The notes under the pieces: generated by a model
The model's input: only the letters and a program-made list of their open reading frames with translations
Database searches by the model: none
What the model was told of the DNA's origin: nothing
Assembly: GCA_035506275.1 (NCBI GenBank)
Contig: DATJPT010000001.1
Span: forward strand, 57,012-121,011
Origin: Bacteroidota bacterium
GTDB lineage: Bacteria; Bacteroidota; Ignavibacteria; UBA10030; UBA8401
DNA: 64,000 nucleotides
Direction: 5' to 3'
Position numbers and translations under genes: made by a program
Part shown: one piece after another, positions 45,824 to 55,410 of the stretch
Position numbering within the stretch: the stretch's first letter is position 1
Layout of the letters: every line of letters begins with the position of its first letter

Positions 45824-47998
45824 ATGAAAGCGAGAGTTTTCGTCATAGTTATATTGGCTCTGTGCCTCGTAGAATCGGTGTCAGCACAATGGACACAATT
45901 AGTTCCTCCTCAGATACAAATCCCGCTCTCACCGAATGCACTTTTAGCAATAGGAGATACCCTGTGGGCTGGAATGTACCGCGGCACGATCTATCGTTCA
46001 ACAAATAACGGCGTGAATTGGGCAAGAAGTGATTCTGGAATTTCGTATCTCTATTGCACCTATGATTTTCTGACCGCCGGAGATACTATTTTCGCAATGG
46101 CCGAGGAGGGCATTTTCCGTTCGACGGATATGGGAGTATCTTGGGCAGTAAAAAATAATGGACTGCCTATTGCATCCTGGATGAATGTCTATTCGATGGT
46201 TCAGTCTGGCAATTTTCTCTTCGCCGCGACGGATTTTGGCGTCTACCGGTCCTCGAACGGCGGCGATCAGTGGTATCCGTCGACCGGCGACTCTGCATAT
46301 TGGCCTGTTTATTCTTTAGCAGTTTCGAATGGTTTGTTGTTTGCGGGGACTTCAGGCAAAGGTGTCTATCTTTCAACAGACCATGGGAATAGTTGGAGCG
46401 CGATCAATAATGGGATGCCCGCAAATCCGACCGGTTACGTTCTTCAGGTCAACAAATTACTTGTTGACGGAGAAAATATCTATGCCGGAATCGCCGGTTT
46501 GGGTGTCTATCAATCCTCAGATAATGGAAGCACGTGGCTGCCTGATACAGCAGGTTTGAATAAAATGAACAATGGAAATTTTTTCCCTATCTGTTCGCTC
46601 GCGAAGGTCGGAACTTATATTTATGCTGGGACTGAAAACGACGGCATCTATCGCATGCCAGGTAACGGGGGTCCTTGGACTCATGTCAACGCAGGTATGC
46701 CGGCTGAAGCTTATGTTACTTCGATCAGAAGTACTGGGGGCATCTTATTCGCGGCTGTTTTTTCTTCGGGCATATATTATTCTTCATCTGAGGATCCGAT
46801 AGCATGGGTACCTCTTTTCACCGAATTTCCTGGGACAGTCAACGTAGGGTTAGTAGCTTCGAATGGAAATAATCTCTTTATCGGTGCAGCAAGCAACTAT
46901 TACAACGGAACGATTTATAATATTTATCGATCATACAATACAGGAAGCTCCTGGGTTCTGGACTCCGTTTTGAGTTCTGGAAATATCTTTTCTTTAGAAT
47001 CGTATGGCGACTCTGTCTATGCGCTGGGAAACAGCCTGTTTTTCTCCTCAAACGACGGCACTAATTGGAGTGAACCTGATTCAAATCTAATATCCCCGAA
47101 TACTCTCATAAAAGATGACGACACATTATTTGTCGGCTGGGGAGACAATCGCTTTTCAGTTGGCGAATTTGGAGGAATTGCTCTCTCGGCAAATAACGGA
47201 GCCTCATGGAAAGGAATCTGGAATAAAGACACCGCGGTTTTCGCTCTGGCGAAAATTGGCAATGATCTTTTTGCAGGAGGTCTGCATGGGGCTTTCCGAT
47301 CGACAAATTCGGGTTTGAGTTGGGCTGCGATTGATTCGGGCTTACCCTCATCGTTAGAAGTCTACGGCTTCAATACAGTTCGAAACAACCTGTTCGCTTG
47401 CACATTGAACGGGATTTACTGGTCAAGTAATCATGGCAGCAGTTGGTCATCCGTCAATAATGGTTTGCCGATCGATAGCGGTGGAAATGCAATAAGCTTG
47501 ATAACAAACAATAGTGAACTGCTTGCCGGAACAACAAGCGGCATATTTTCGTCGACAAACCTGGGGGCAAGTTGGTCATCCGCCAGCTATGGCTTAAGCG
47601 GCGACGCTTTGAATATTCAATCTCTTACAGTGCTCGGCAACGATCTATTTCTCATCGCGGCAACAAAAGGGGGGCTGTGGGCCCGTCCTCTCGCAGAAGG
47701 CGTTTTTGTCCAAAATGGAAAAGATGTTGTTCCAAAAGAGTTTTACCTCGGACAGAACTATCCGAACCCCTTCAATCCTTCGACCGTGATCAGTTACCAA
47801 TTACCTGTGAATACTCTTGTGACATTGAAAGTGTACGACGAACTGGGCCGGGTCGTCCGAACATTAGTCAACGAACGTCAGACTGCAGGTTCTCATTCAG
47901 TTATTTTTGATGCAGGCACGTTAGCGAGCGGAGCATATTTCTACAGACTTAGCGCCGGAAGTTTTGTTCAGACGAAAAAGCTGATACTATTGAAGTAA
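45824..47998 (+). CDS. Secreted BNR-type propeller protein with T9SS sorting domain
   Basis: 724 residues from the ATG at 45824, with GCGGAGGG upstream. Signal peptide VFVIVILALCLVESVSA then QW. About twelve blades such as TIYRSTNNGVNWARSDSGI and GVYLSTDHGNSWSAINNGM. The C-terminus has LGQNYPNPFNPSTVISYQL ... SGAYFYRLSAGS ... KLILLK. Its mRNA carries leader element B directly before the start. Confidence 0.9.
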   Translation: MKARVFVIVILALCLVESVSAQWTQLVPPQIQIPLSPNALLAIGDTLWAGMYRGTIYRSTNNGVNWARSDSGISYLYCTYDFLTAGDTIFAMAEEGIFRSTDMGVSWAVKNNGLPIASWMNVYSMVQSGNFLFAATDFGVYRSSNGGDQWYPSTGDSAYWPVYSLAVSNGLLFAGTSGKGVYLSTDHGNSWSAINNGMPANPTGYVLQVNKLLVDGENIYAGIAGLGVYQSSDNGSTWLPDTAGLNKMNNGNFFPICSLAKVGTYIYAGTENDGIYRMPGNGGPWTHVNAGMPAEAYVTSIRSTGGILFAAVFSSGIYYSSSEDPIAWVPLFTEFPGTVNVGLVASNGNNLFIGAASNYYNGTIYNIYRSYNTGSSWVLDSVLSSGNIFSLESYGDSVYALGNSLFFSSNDGTNWSEPDSNLISPNTLIKDDDTLFVGWGDNRFSVGEFGGIALSANNGASWKGIWNKDTAVFALAKIGNDLFAGGLHGAFRSTNSGLSWAAIDSGLPSSLEVYGFNTVRNNLFACTLNGIYWSSNHGSSWSSVNNGLPIDSGGNAISLITNNSELLAGTTSGIFSSTNLGASWSSASYGLSGDALNIQSLTVLGNDLFLIAATKGGLWARPLAEGVFVQNGKDVVPKEFYLGQNYPNPFNPSTVISYQLPVNTLVTLKVYDELGRVVRTLVNERQTAGSHSVIFDAGTLASGAYFYRLSAGSFVQTKKLILLK

Positions 47999-48025
47999 AG
48001 ACCCAGTTTGCATTTGCAACCGATT

Positions 48026-48069
48026 AGCAGTAGTTTTGCACCGAATATTCCGCGAGGGGGCCCTGCCGG
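48026..48069 (+). repeat. 44-bp intergenic repeat, copy 2
   Basis: Second copy of the block at 40899-40942, placed about 28 bases after the stop of a T9SS cargo gene. Confidence 0.6.
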
Positions 48070-48160
48070 ACAATCCTTGATACCACCAAATCCCCCGGGT
48101 CCAGAAATACACACTCGCAATCGAAACATGAAAATCAGGCTTCGACAAAAGGAATTTCAT

Positions 48161-48910
48161 ATGGAAACCGTAGGCCCTGTGGACCATCATTCCCTCCTCC
48201 GCACTATCGTTCTTTCGCTCATTCCAGGTATTCTCATACTATTATTTCTTATACTGTTCGCTCCGCTTGCGAATCAATTTGGTCTTTCGTCGACTCTTGT
48301 CCTCTTTGCCGCGATCGCTCTCGTCCTTGTCCCCTTCGAGCTTGGATATCTCCTCCTCTTAGGCAAGAAACTCAACGGCCGGTTCTCATTAAAAGGAATC
48401 ATCCTGTTTCACGAGAAGATCCCTCTCTGGCAGTTCTTTGTGTTTATTCCGCTTCTCCTTCTCTGGACTATTTTTTGTTTTGCTGTAATTTCGCCGAAGA
48501 TAGACCATTTCTTTATCGATAATTTTTTTACATGGCTTCCAAAGTGGTTCTTCGCTAATGGTTTTACACAGAATGCGGGCCAATACTCAAAAACCGTTCT
48601 CATACTCACTATAATCTTGGGCTTTGTATTTAATGGACTTGTCGGTCCGATTGTTGAAGAATTGTATTTTAGGGGTTACTTATTGCCCAGATTAGGACAA
48701 ACGGGCCGGTGGGCTCCACTATTGAACGTTGTCCTTTTTTCCCTTTACCACTTATTTTCTCCTTGGCAAAATGCAACGAGAATATTAGCTCTTCTGCCTC
48801 TTGTGTATGTCGTATGGTGGAAGCGCAATATTGTCATCGGCATTGTCACGCATTGTTCGCTCAATATACTTGGTATGATCGCAATGCTCGTCTTTCTCAA
48901 TAAAGCGTAA
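48161..48910 (+). CDS. CPBP-family intramembrane metalloprotease (CAAX-like)
   Basis: 249 residues from the ATG at 48161 (METVGPVDHH), with AAAGGAA at suitable spacing; an upstream ATG at 48128 adds 11 residues. Seven or eight hydrophobic helices. Motif 1 EELYFRGYLLPRL (EExxxR), motif 2 FSLYHLFSPW and motif 3 HCSLNILG give the catalytic and metal-binding residues. The family includes prenyl-protein and bacteriocin-immunity proteases; substrate here unknown. Confidence 0.9.
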   Translation: METVGPVDHHSLLRTIVLSLIPGILILLFLILFAPLANQFGLSSTLVLFAAIALVLVPFELGYLLLLGKKLNGRFSLKGIILFHEKIPLWQFFVFIPLLLLWTIFCFAVISPKIDHFFIDNFFTWLPKWFFANGFTQNAGQYSKTVLILTIILGFVFNGLVGPIVEELYFRGYLLPRLGQTGRWAPLLNVVLFSLYHLFSPWQNATRILALLPLVYVVWWKRNIVIGIVTHCSLNILGMIAMLVFLNKA

Positions 48911-49019
48911 CTCCATCTGTTGATTCCAAGAGCGCGTTCCGACCAGTGGGCAGCTCAGGCCGAGGGAAATCGCCGCGGCACATGAGGCCGGCATAATGAT
49001 CATACTACGGAGATTCACA

Positions 49020-49775
49020 ATGAAAATATCCAGGCGTTGCATTCTCGCTTTCTTCCTCATATCTATGACTATTCCCAAAACCGTCGATGCTCAATCTGCT
49101 GATTCGACAAACTCGCATAGCAGGTCTTGGGCCTTCCAGCTCGGGATCGGGAGCAACTTCACTCTGACTTCATTTCAGGGATCAACGGTCGGCCTCCTGT
49201 ATCGCATCTCAGAGGCAAATGCCGTCCGCGGCGGAATCACTCTGAGCGGCAGCACAAGCGACGGCACAAGTCTATACGCCGGAGCCGTGCACGACACCAG
49301 TGCCTCGAACATGCCCGGAAACAGTTCCTCAAAGTCTGTAAATATTTCTTTTGTCATCCAGTATCTCTGGTACGGGCGCCCGGGAGGGCCTCTTGTGTTT
49401 TACGGTGGCACGGGTCCGTACCTCTCCTACTCATATTCACGATCGTCGCAACTATACAACAACCTCTACAGTTACTACGACACCGGGAGCACAATAGGCT
49501 ATTGGTCAACAACGAGCTACAATTCCAGTTCCACTCAATGGGGAGCGGGTGTGGCGATAGCCGCCGGCGTTGAATGGCCCGCTCTTTCTTGGCTCTCACT
49601 CCATGCTGACTATACCGAAGGGATCCAATACCATTGGGGCTCGAACTCCAGCGGCCAGAGCAGCAGCGCCACCTACCCCAACGCTATCAATACTCGGTCA
49701 AGTAATGCGGGCTCTACCACCGGGTGGACGTTCAGCGGTCAAGGGGTGGCGTTCGGCCTCAACGCTTACTTTTAA
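49020..49775 (+). CDS. Predicted outer-membrane beta-barrel protein
   Basis: 251 residues from the ATG at 49020 (CGGAG upstream). Signal peptide KISRRCILAFFLISMTIPKTVDA. Barrel-like strands follow (AFQLGIGSNFTLTSF, VNISFVIQYLWYGR), the sequence is rich in Ser/Tyr, and it ends in GVAFGLNAYF, a typical barrel terminus. No family named with certainty; it resembles small porin-like OmpA-type barrels. Confidence 0.65.
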   Translation: MKISRRCILAFFLISMTIPKTVDAQSADSTNSHSRSWAFQLGIGSNFTLTSFQGSTVGLLYRISEANAVRGGITLSGSTSDGTSLYAGAVHDTSASNMPGNSSSKSVNISFVIQYLWYGRPGGPLVFYGGTGPYLSYSYSRSSQLYNNLYSYYDTGSTIGYWSTTSYNSSSTQWGAGVAIAAGVEWPALSWLSLHADYTEGIQYHWGSNSSGQSSSATYPNAINTRSSNAGSTTGWTFSGQGVAFGLNAYF

Positions 49776-49810
49776 GTGTGCCCGCTTAAGAAGAGGCTCA
49801 CGTCACAACG

Positions 49811-49990
49811 GCATCCCTTCGTGACTAACGAGAACAGCTGTCGGCGAATGGGCCGCGCAAAGATAAAAGAAATTAAAATGAACACCGTCTCGTCCGCGCA
49901 ACATTCTACACGGAACTGGCTGCACGTTGCCGCTCTACGAGTCTATGACTCGCAGGGTCGTAGAGAGCTTAGCCGCGGAACGTCAGGCGG
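49811..49990 (+). repeat. Dispersed intergenic repeat, full copy (attC-like right end)
   Basis: Runs from CATCCCTTCGTGACTAACG through CGAATGGGCCGCG, CGCGCAACATTCTACA and GAACTGGCTGCACGTTGCCG. It includes a hairpin (CTCTACGA/TCGTAGAG enclosing CGAGTC-TAT-GACTCG) and ends CCGCGGAACGTCAGGCGG. Related copies lie at 50692, 53933, 55311, 57779 and 63047, all on the same strand between genes. Confidence 0.7.
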
Positions 49991-50039
49991 CCGAGACGTT
50001 GATCTTCATCTGCCCACTAAATAGTGAAGGGCTTCATTA

Positions 50040-50648
50040 ATGACTACAAACGACAATGCAAAGGATATTGAACATTTCAACCGCTGGTCTCGAACTTACG
50101 ATACCTCATGGGTTCAGCGATACACAGACCGATTCCACCCAGAAATGCTCGGGGCCGTTGCCAACGAAATCGCTGCACCGAATGCCGTTCTTGACGTGGG
50201 ATGCGGAACGGGGAAGTTGCTGCACAAGGCGAGCGCGCTTTGGCCGTCAGCGCAGCTGTTAGGCGTTGACCCGGCAGAAGGTATGGTCGAACTCGCACGG
50301 GGCCGGCTGCCATCTGCCACGATTCATTTGGCCGCGGCAGAGTCGCTGCCGCTGGCAGATTCTTCCGTAGACGTCGTTCTCAGCAGCATCTCATTTCATC
50401 ATTGGAGTGACAAACCTGCAGCTCTCCGAGAGGTACATCGCGTCCTTCGCACAGGAGGCTGCTTCTGCCTGGCAGACATATCCATGCCGGCTTGGCTCGC
50501 CGCACTTTTCCGACACTCCACGGTGAAGAGCCCTGCAGCGACAAGTCAACTCTTTCGTGAGGCCGGCTTCACGGTCAAGGCCCAACATCGTACCTTCACC
50601 CGATTTGTCTTTTTGACACTTGGCGTTAAGGGATCGAAGAGCGGATAA
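50040..50648 (+). CDS. Class I SAM-dependent methyltransferase
   Basis: 202 residues. Motif I LDVGCGTGKLL near 51-61, the acidic residue in LGVDPAEGM ends strand 2, and VVLSSISFHHW and LREVHRVLRTGGCFCLADI are typical of the UbiE/small-molecule type. Substrate unknown. Flanked on both sides by the dispersed repeat, so it forms a cassette-like unit. Confidence 0.85.
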   Translation: MTTNDNAKDIEHFNRWSRTYDTSWVQRYTDRFHPEMLGAVANEIAAPNAVLDVGCGTGKLLHKASALWPSAQLLGVDPAEGMVELARGRLPSATIHLAAAESLPLADSSVDVVLSSISFHHWSDKPAALREVHRVLRTGGCFCLADISMPAWLAALFRHSTVKSPAATSQLFREAGFTVKAQHRTFTRFVFLTLGVKGSKSG

Positions 50649-50691
50649 AAATCAACCCATTGAATTGACACCGGCGGCTCAATTCCCGACG

Positions 50692-50860
50692 GGATCCCTT
50701 CGGGACTAACGGAATCAGCCGTTGGCGAATGCGCCGTGGTAAGGATGGCAAATTTAAACAAATGAACGTCACTTCCGCGCAACATTCTAGATGGAACTGG
50801 CTGCATGATGCCGCTCCGCGAGTCCATGGCTCGCACAGTCGTGAGCAGCTCAGTTGCCTC
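50692..50860 (+). repeat. Dispersed intergenic repeat, copy 2
   Basis: GACTAACGGAATCAGCC, GGCGAATGCGCCGTGG, CGCGCAACATTCTAGATGG, AACTGGCTGCATGATGCCG and the hairpin CGAGTC-CAT-GGCTCG. The last differs from copy 1 by an A-to-G change that keeps pairing as G-U. The right end is more diverged than in the other copies. Confidence 0.7.
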
Positions 50861-50965
50861 CGCTCCTGCCAAAGGCATTTCCCGAAGGGATCGTTTCAAA
50901 CTTCGTGATTCGCGGGCGCTCTGGATCGACAGGCGGCGGAAACATTATTCAACCGGAAAAGAAAA

Positions 50966-51700
50966 ATGAAAATATACCTGCTATTTTTATGTCTCCTCGC
51001 CGAGACCTCATCGTCAATGAATCCCACAAATCAAAAAGCCGTTACGCAAAACGCAATTCAAGCGGATACAACCAAAGCTTACGATTCGCTTTCTATAAGT
51101 GCGAAAGGCATGATCAAGAATAGCAATCAATCCTCTGGCATTGTTAGCATGGATTCAGGAAGGATTAATATCATAGTCAGACCAGCAGAAGCAAGTGATG
51201 CTTCTATTATGCTCATTCAGAAGAGCAGGACGAAAGTTTATCCATTTGAGGTCTTTGATACTCGGCCGATTGAACTTGATACGCTGGGGATTTGGAAAGC
51301 TCCTCTTTCAATGCAAATGTCTTTTGGTGATTATGTTCTGATTTTGCACAAAGAAGGATTTAAAGATTTGGCTGACAAAGTCAGGTTTATTAAAAATGAT
51401 GATAGTATTTCTATCGGGATGATTTCATTAGCGTATCTACGGTACAAACGCGAGCAATGGAGATCATATATGTGGATAAGTGCAGGAATTTCCATTGTTG
51501 CAGGCATTACTTCTTATTATTTCTATACTAGAGTTAAGAAATACGAGGATGAATATAATGAAGCAATTTCTTCGGATGTGGCACATGATAAGCATGACCA
51601 AACAGATAGAAATCGCCGATACTATAAAATATCATCCGGCAGTACATTCGCAGCGTTGGGCTGCTTTGCGGTTTCCTGGTCATTCGAACTTTCTTATTAA
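50966..51700 (+). CDS. Hypothetical membrane-associated protein with PEGA-like domain
   Basis: 244 residues. N-terminal signal-like stretch KIYLLFLCLLAETSSS. A beta-rich middle (about 60-150: GRINIIVRPAEASDASIMLI, FGDYVLILHKEGFKDLADKV) resembles PEGA surface domains. Two C-terminal hydrophobic helices (YMWISAGISIVAGITSYYFY and TFAALGCFAVSWSF) are separated by a charged loop. Family not firmly recognised. Lower GC than the core genes of the window. Confidence 0.6.
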   Translation: MKIYLLFLCLLAETSSSMNPTNQKAVTQNAIQADTTKAYDSLSISAKGMIKNSNQSSGIVSMDSGRINIIVRPAEASDASIMLIQKSRTKVYPFEVFDTRPIELDTLGIWKAPLSMQMSFGDYVLILHKEGFKDLADKVRFIKNDDSISIGMISLAYLRYKREQWRSYMWISAGISIVAGITSYYFYTRVKKYEDEYNEAISSDVAHDKHDQTDRNRRYYKISSGSTFAALGCFAVSWSFELSY

Positions 51701-51800
51701 TGCCTTTTTGGGGATAAATTTAAGATCACAAAAAGTGCTGTCGCGTTGTGTTCTGTGGTGTTTGGGTTATTCGGACTTAACTTAGCACAATGATATTACA

Positions 51801-53732
51801 ATGATTACGAAATACGTAAAATATCACATGAACTTCAGTCATCGATCGATAACTCTGCAATTGATGACCCTGTTTATATGTGCCGCATTCCCTTTGTCAT
51901 GTGACATACCGGTGGAATATCGTAATCCATTCGAACACGGGGTAACGATTCCGCCTCCAAGCGAATTGAAAATAGATTCTGTAAACGATACGTTTATTTC
52001 ATTAAGTTGGAGGAATAACTTCTCGGTGTCAGGGCAAAACCAAATCCCTTACATGCAGACTGTTATCTCATACAATCGCGAAGGATATTACGTTGACATT
52101 TATGGTTCTGTCCAACCAATTTATCCGATTGACACAGTTAAGGGGTTGGCCTCATCAGCGACAATTTCCAGAATATTCGAGCTCATCCCGGGTACCGGTG
52201 CTGCATATTTGTGCGTTCGGACGATCTCCGGATCGAACTCTAGCGATCCATCTGCCTTTGTTGGAACAAGGATCTCTTCTCCCACTCCATCCCAATTAAC
52301 AGCCGCGCTTGTCAATCGGACCTCCTGCCGACTTCAATGGAGCGACAACTCAAAATCTGAATCATATTTTGCGATTGAAAGAAAGATAAGCGCAGTTGAC
52401 AGCTTCGCTTTGATCGCAACATCTCCAGCTCATAGTGTATCGTTTATTGATACAACCATAACATACGAAGGTGATACGGTCTATTATAGAATACGTGCTG
52501 TTTTCGAAAATGGAGTATACAGCGCTTATGACAGCGCTTCGGTCTACGTTCCGATCGTCGCACCTTCGTTAGCGAGCGCTCCTGCAGTCAACAGCACATC
52601 TGTATCTCTGTCGTTAACTAATAACGTGGCCTTCGGCGATGGATTCATCATCGAACGAGCCGAGAAAAATGGCTCATTCATCGAGATCGGTCGGATGCCA
52701 TCGACTTTGCATTCATATACGGACATTTCGCCTGACACGACGAAGGAATATGTTTATCGCGTAAGGTTGTTTGCAGGGACTAAGATAAGCGATCCATCAA
52801 ATTCAGTTGACCTTGGATTCTGGCCGACGCCCATTTATGTTCGTGGAATTGCGGGCAACTACGGTAAGATGGCTGTTTCCACGGATTACTCGCTTATAGC
52901 CCTCACTGATTACAATGGTGGAGACATCACTATCATTAATTATGCGGATTTGCAGACCCTTAAGCAGTTTCACAATGCGAATCTAACAGCGATGTCCGTT
53001 GATATCAGCACGTCAAACCAATACGTGGCTGCAGGATTTATGGATCTTACTCAGAACACAGGCTCCATAAAAATCTTCCGATTTAACGACGGATCTTTGT
53101 ATAGAGAATGGGAGAGATCTAACCCCGTCGATGCGGTCCGGTTTAGTCCGGACGGCTCGCTTATTGCGGCAGATGGATATTCGGGGGCAACCGTTCATGT
53201 TCCACCAATTCCTGACCTTCCTGGATCTGTAAGTATAACAGATATCAAAAAGGATTCCGTTATCAGCACAGTATATGGGAATAATGTGATCGCGTTCTCA
53301 TCAAACCATGCAGCTATTGCAACTGGAGGAGTAGGGTTTTTTGAGTGGAATCCGTTGAATGGCTCTCTTAGAGGAGATCTTTGGCCGGCGGTAACTTATC
53401 AGCTTAGGTTTTTCAATGACGGAATCCGGATTGTGTGCGGGGGGACAGCTAATATTTTTGTGGAGGGGGGCTCAAACACTGAAATCTCTTTTCCATATTT
53501 CATCAGTTCGTTAGACTTAACACCTGACAACAAATTTTTAGTTGTTCTAGGTGAATATGTACCAATTGTAATAAAGGTTGATGGCTGGATTGTTGTCAGT
53601 TCTACTATTCTTAAGAGTGATTATAGTTCGATTTTGTGTTTGCCCAATGGACGCTTCATACTTGCTGGGCCATCTGGATTATCGGAATATCAACTCGAAA
53701 ATCAGTGGGAAAGCCCAGTATCTTTTAATTAG
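51801..53732 (+). CDS. Lipoprotein with fibronectin type III and WD40-like domains
   Basis: 643 residues from the ATG at 51801; an ATG at 51828 gives a more compact signal. Lipobox FPLSC. Three FN3-like domains (about 55-340: PSELKIDSVNDTFISLSWRN, LTAALVNRTSCRLQWSDNSK, FVIERAE-type strands). A WD40-like propeller follows (VRFSPDGSLIAADGY, LDLTPDNKFLVVLGEY). Paralogous in layout to the genes at 57884 and 63164. Likely anchored on the outer membrane. Confidence 0.75.
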   Translation: MITKYVKYHMNFSHRSITLQLMTLFICAAFPLSCDIPVEYRNPFEHGVTIPPPSELKIDSVNDTFISLSWRNNFSVSGQNQIPYMQTVISYNREGYYVDIYGSVQPIYPIDTVKGLASSATISRIFELIPGTGAAYLCVRTISGSNSSDPSAFVGTRISSPTPSQLTAALVNRTSCRLQWSDNSKSESYFAIERKISAVDSFALIATSPAHSVSFIDTTITYEGDTVYYRIRAVFENGVYSAYDSASVYVPIVAPSLASAPAVNSTSVSLSLTNNVAFGDGFIIERAEKNGSFIEIGRMPSTLHSYTDISPDTTKEYVYRVRLFAGTKISDPSNSVDLGFWPTPIYVRGIAGNYGKMAVSTDYSLIALTDYNGGDITIINYADLQTLKQFHNANLTAMSVDISTSNQYVAAGFMDLTQNTGSIKIFRFNDGSLYREWERSNPVDAVRFSPDGSLIAADGYSGATVHVPPIPDLPGSVSITDIKKDSVISTVYGNNVIAFSSNHAAIATGGVGFFEWNPLNGSLRGDLWPAVTYQLRFFNDGIRIVCGGTANIFVEGGSNTEISFPYFISSLDLTPDNKFLVVLGEYVPIVIKVDGWIVVSSTILKSDYSSILCLPNGRFILAGPSGLSEYQLENQWESPVSFN

Positions 53733-53932
53733 CACCCATGATCCGCTTTTCGACGATTCTACTCACGCCCTGAAGCTGAGGAAAAGCCAAAGCGACCCGT
53801 GCAGAGCAACGTCACAAACAAATTGCTCAAAGTTGTCTGTGCAATAGTAAGGTCAGAATCTAATACATTCATAACGCCAGATCCGTCCGGCCGTTCCTGT
53901 TGGAAACGGCTAGACAATGTGGTGGTTTTCAA

Positions 53933-54066
53933 GCTGACGGAACCAGCGGTTGGCGAATGCGCCGTGGGAAGGAAAGCAAAATCAAACGAATGTCCGTCTC
54001 TGCCGCGCAACATTCTACATGGAACTGGCTGCACGTTGCCTCAGATTAACCACGGTACGTTAGAAC
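53933..54066 (+). repeat. Dispersed intergenic repeat, copy 3 (hairpin deleted)
   Basis: Left part matches copies 1 and 2 (GACGGAACCAGCGG, TTGGCGAATGCGCCGTGG, CGCGCAACATTCTACATGG, AACTGGCTGCACGTTGCC). It then jumps over the inner hairpin directly to the right end CCACGGTACGTTAGAACAG. The rest of the gap 53733-54140 shows nothing I can support. Confidence 0.65.
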
Positions 54067-54140
54067 AGATGGATTGTTTTTTGAGTTCGGCCCCTGCAAT
54101 AGAACGCAATTAGCTCCTTTGTCGTTGAAAGGAATTCATC

Positions 54141-55313
54141 ATGAAGGCATGTTTTTTGGCAGCTGTCTATCTTTTAATCTTAGTACCAGCAAATGCACAA
54201 TGGACGCACCTGCCTTCCCCCTTGCCATCCATGGGCTCAAAAATAGTATCGCTTGTTTACTACGACAATGCACTGTTCGCTAGCGTTGACGGCAGCGGCA
54301 TTTACCTTTCTGCGGACAGCGGATTCACTTGGACACCATCAAATATCGGAATTGCGCCTAATGCCCTTTATCTCACCTTATGCGTACACGATTCTACTCT
54401 GTACGCCGGAGATTTCAACAGCGCTATAATCTATACAAGCGTTGATACGGGAAAAAGTTGGCAGGTTTTTTCGAACCGCCATTCTGATTTACACGTTATT
54501 GAGTATTTGTTTGCCGATGACTCATGCATTTTTGCACTGGGAAATGAAAACACCGTCGATTTATTGGGGATATCAAGGGACCATGGCAATACCTGGACAT
54601 TCGACAGCAGCTTCAATGCCGCGGTGGGTCAGGTCACGGGCACAGATACGGCTTTATATCTGCTCTCAAGCAATGGTTATCCCGTGGCAGACATTCTAAA
54701 ATCTACTGACGAAGGCCGCACCTGGAATTTCATCGCAAGTGATACAACACCTTCAGACGGGCTGGGGAATATTTCTTCATTGTCGATTATCGATGCGAAA
54801 ATTTTCATTACCAGAGGGAACTGGGTTTTTCGGCTTAACGAAGAAGGAGCATGGGATAGGCTTCCGGACAGCTTAGACAACAATATTACGGCGGCAACGG
54901 TCGGTACATCGGTCACTTCACAAATGGAGAAAAACCTCACGGTAAAGGATGAGTCGAGCTATTATGCCGGAACCGATCATGGCTCATTATTCCAATATCC
55001 GCTATCTCACATGGTCACTGCTGTTCAAGAATCGAAAGATCAAAGACCAGCCAGCTACGTATTAAATCAGAACTACCCAAACCCCTTCAATCCATCGACA
55101 GTGATCACTTATCAATCGCCTGTAAATAGTCTTGTGACATTGAGAGTGTATGATGAACTTGGACGGCAGGTAGGAACATTAGTCAGTGATAATCAGACTG
55201 CTGGCACACACTCGGTTATTTTCAATGCAAGCAATTTATCGAGCGGGGTGTATTTTTATAGACTTAGTGCCGGAATCTTTGTTCAGACAAAGAAACTGAT
55301 GTTGTTGAAGTAA
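54141..55313 (+). CDS. Secreted BNR-type propeller protein with T9SS sorting domain
   Basis: 390 residues. GAAAGGAATTC precedes the ATG. Signal peptide KACFLAAVYLLILVPANA then QW. About five blades (SGIYLSADSGFTWTPSNIG, DHGNTWTF). C-terminal LNQNYPNPFNPSTVITYQS ... SGVYFYRLSAGI ... KLMLLK; this tail is almost the same as that of the gene at 45824, suggesting recent exchange. Confidence 0.88.
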   Translation: MKACFLAAVYLLILVPANAQWTHLPSPLPSMGSKIVSLVYYDNALFASVDGSGIYLSADSGFTWTPSNIGIAPNALYLTLCVHDSTLYAGDFNSAIIYTSVDTGKSWQVFSNRHSDLHVIEYLFADDSCIFALGNENTVDLLGISRDHGNTWTFDSSFNAAVGQVTGTDTALYLLSSNGYPVADILKSTDEGRTWNFIASDTTPSDGLGNISSLSIIDAKIFITRGNWVFRLNEEGAWDRLPDSLDNNITAATVGTSVTSQMEKNLTVKDESSYYAGTDHGSLFQYPLSHMVTAVQESKDQRPASYVLNQNYPNPFNPSTVITYQSPVNSLVTLRVYDELGRQVGTLVSDNQTAGTHSVIFNASNLSSGVYFYRLSAGIFVQTKKLMLLK

Positions 55314-55339
55314 CGGCTTTGGCCGTGGTACGTTGGAAC
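55311..55339 (+). repeat. Right-end fragment of the dispersed repeat
   Basis: TAACGGCTTTGGCCGTGGTACGTTGGAAC: only the stop-codon side and the right-end core GGTACGTTRGA remain, with a short GGC-TTT-GCC hairpin between. Starts at the stop codon of the preceding gene. Confidence 0.45.
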
Positions 55340-55410
55340 GCGTGATTCAGCTATACTTGACAAACACATATCAATTAACATTGCTCGGCATCTTTCCTGA
55401 GATAAGAGTT

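Noticed and set aside
45505..45846. Minus-strand 113-codon frame overlapping leader element B
   Set aside because: No recognisable family or ribosome-binding site, and it covers the promoter and leader that match the copy at 36 kb. Treated as chance.
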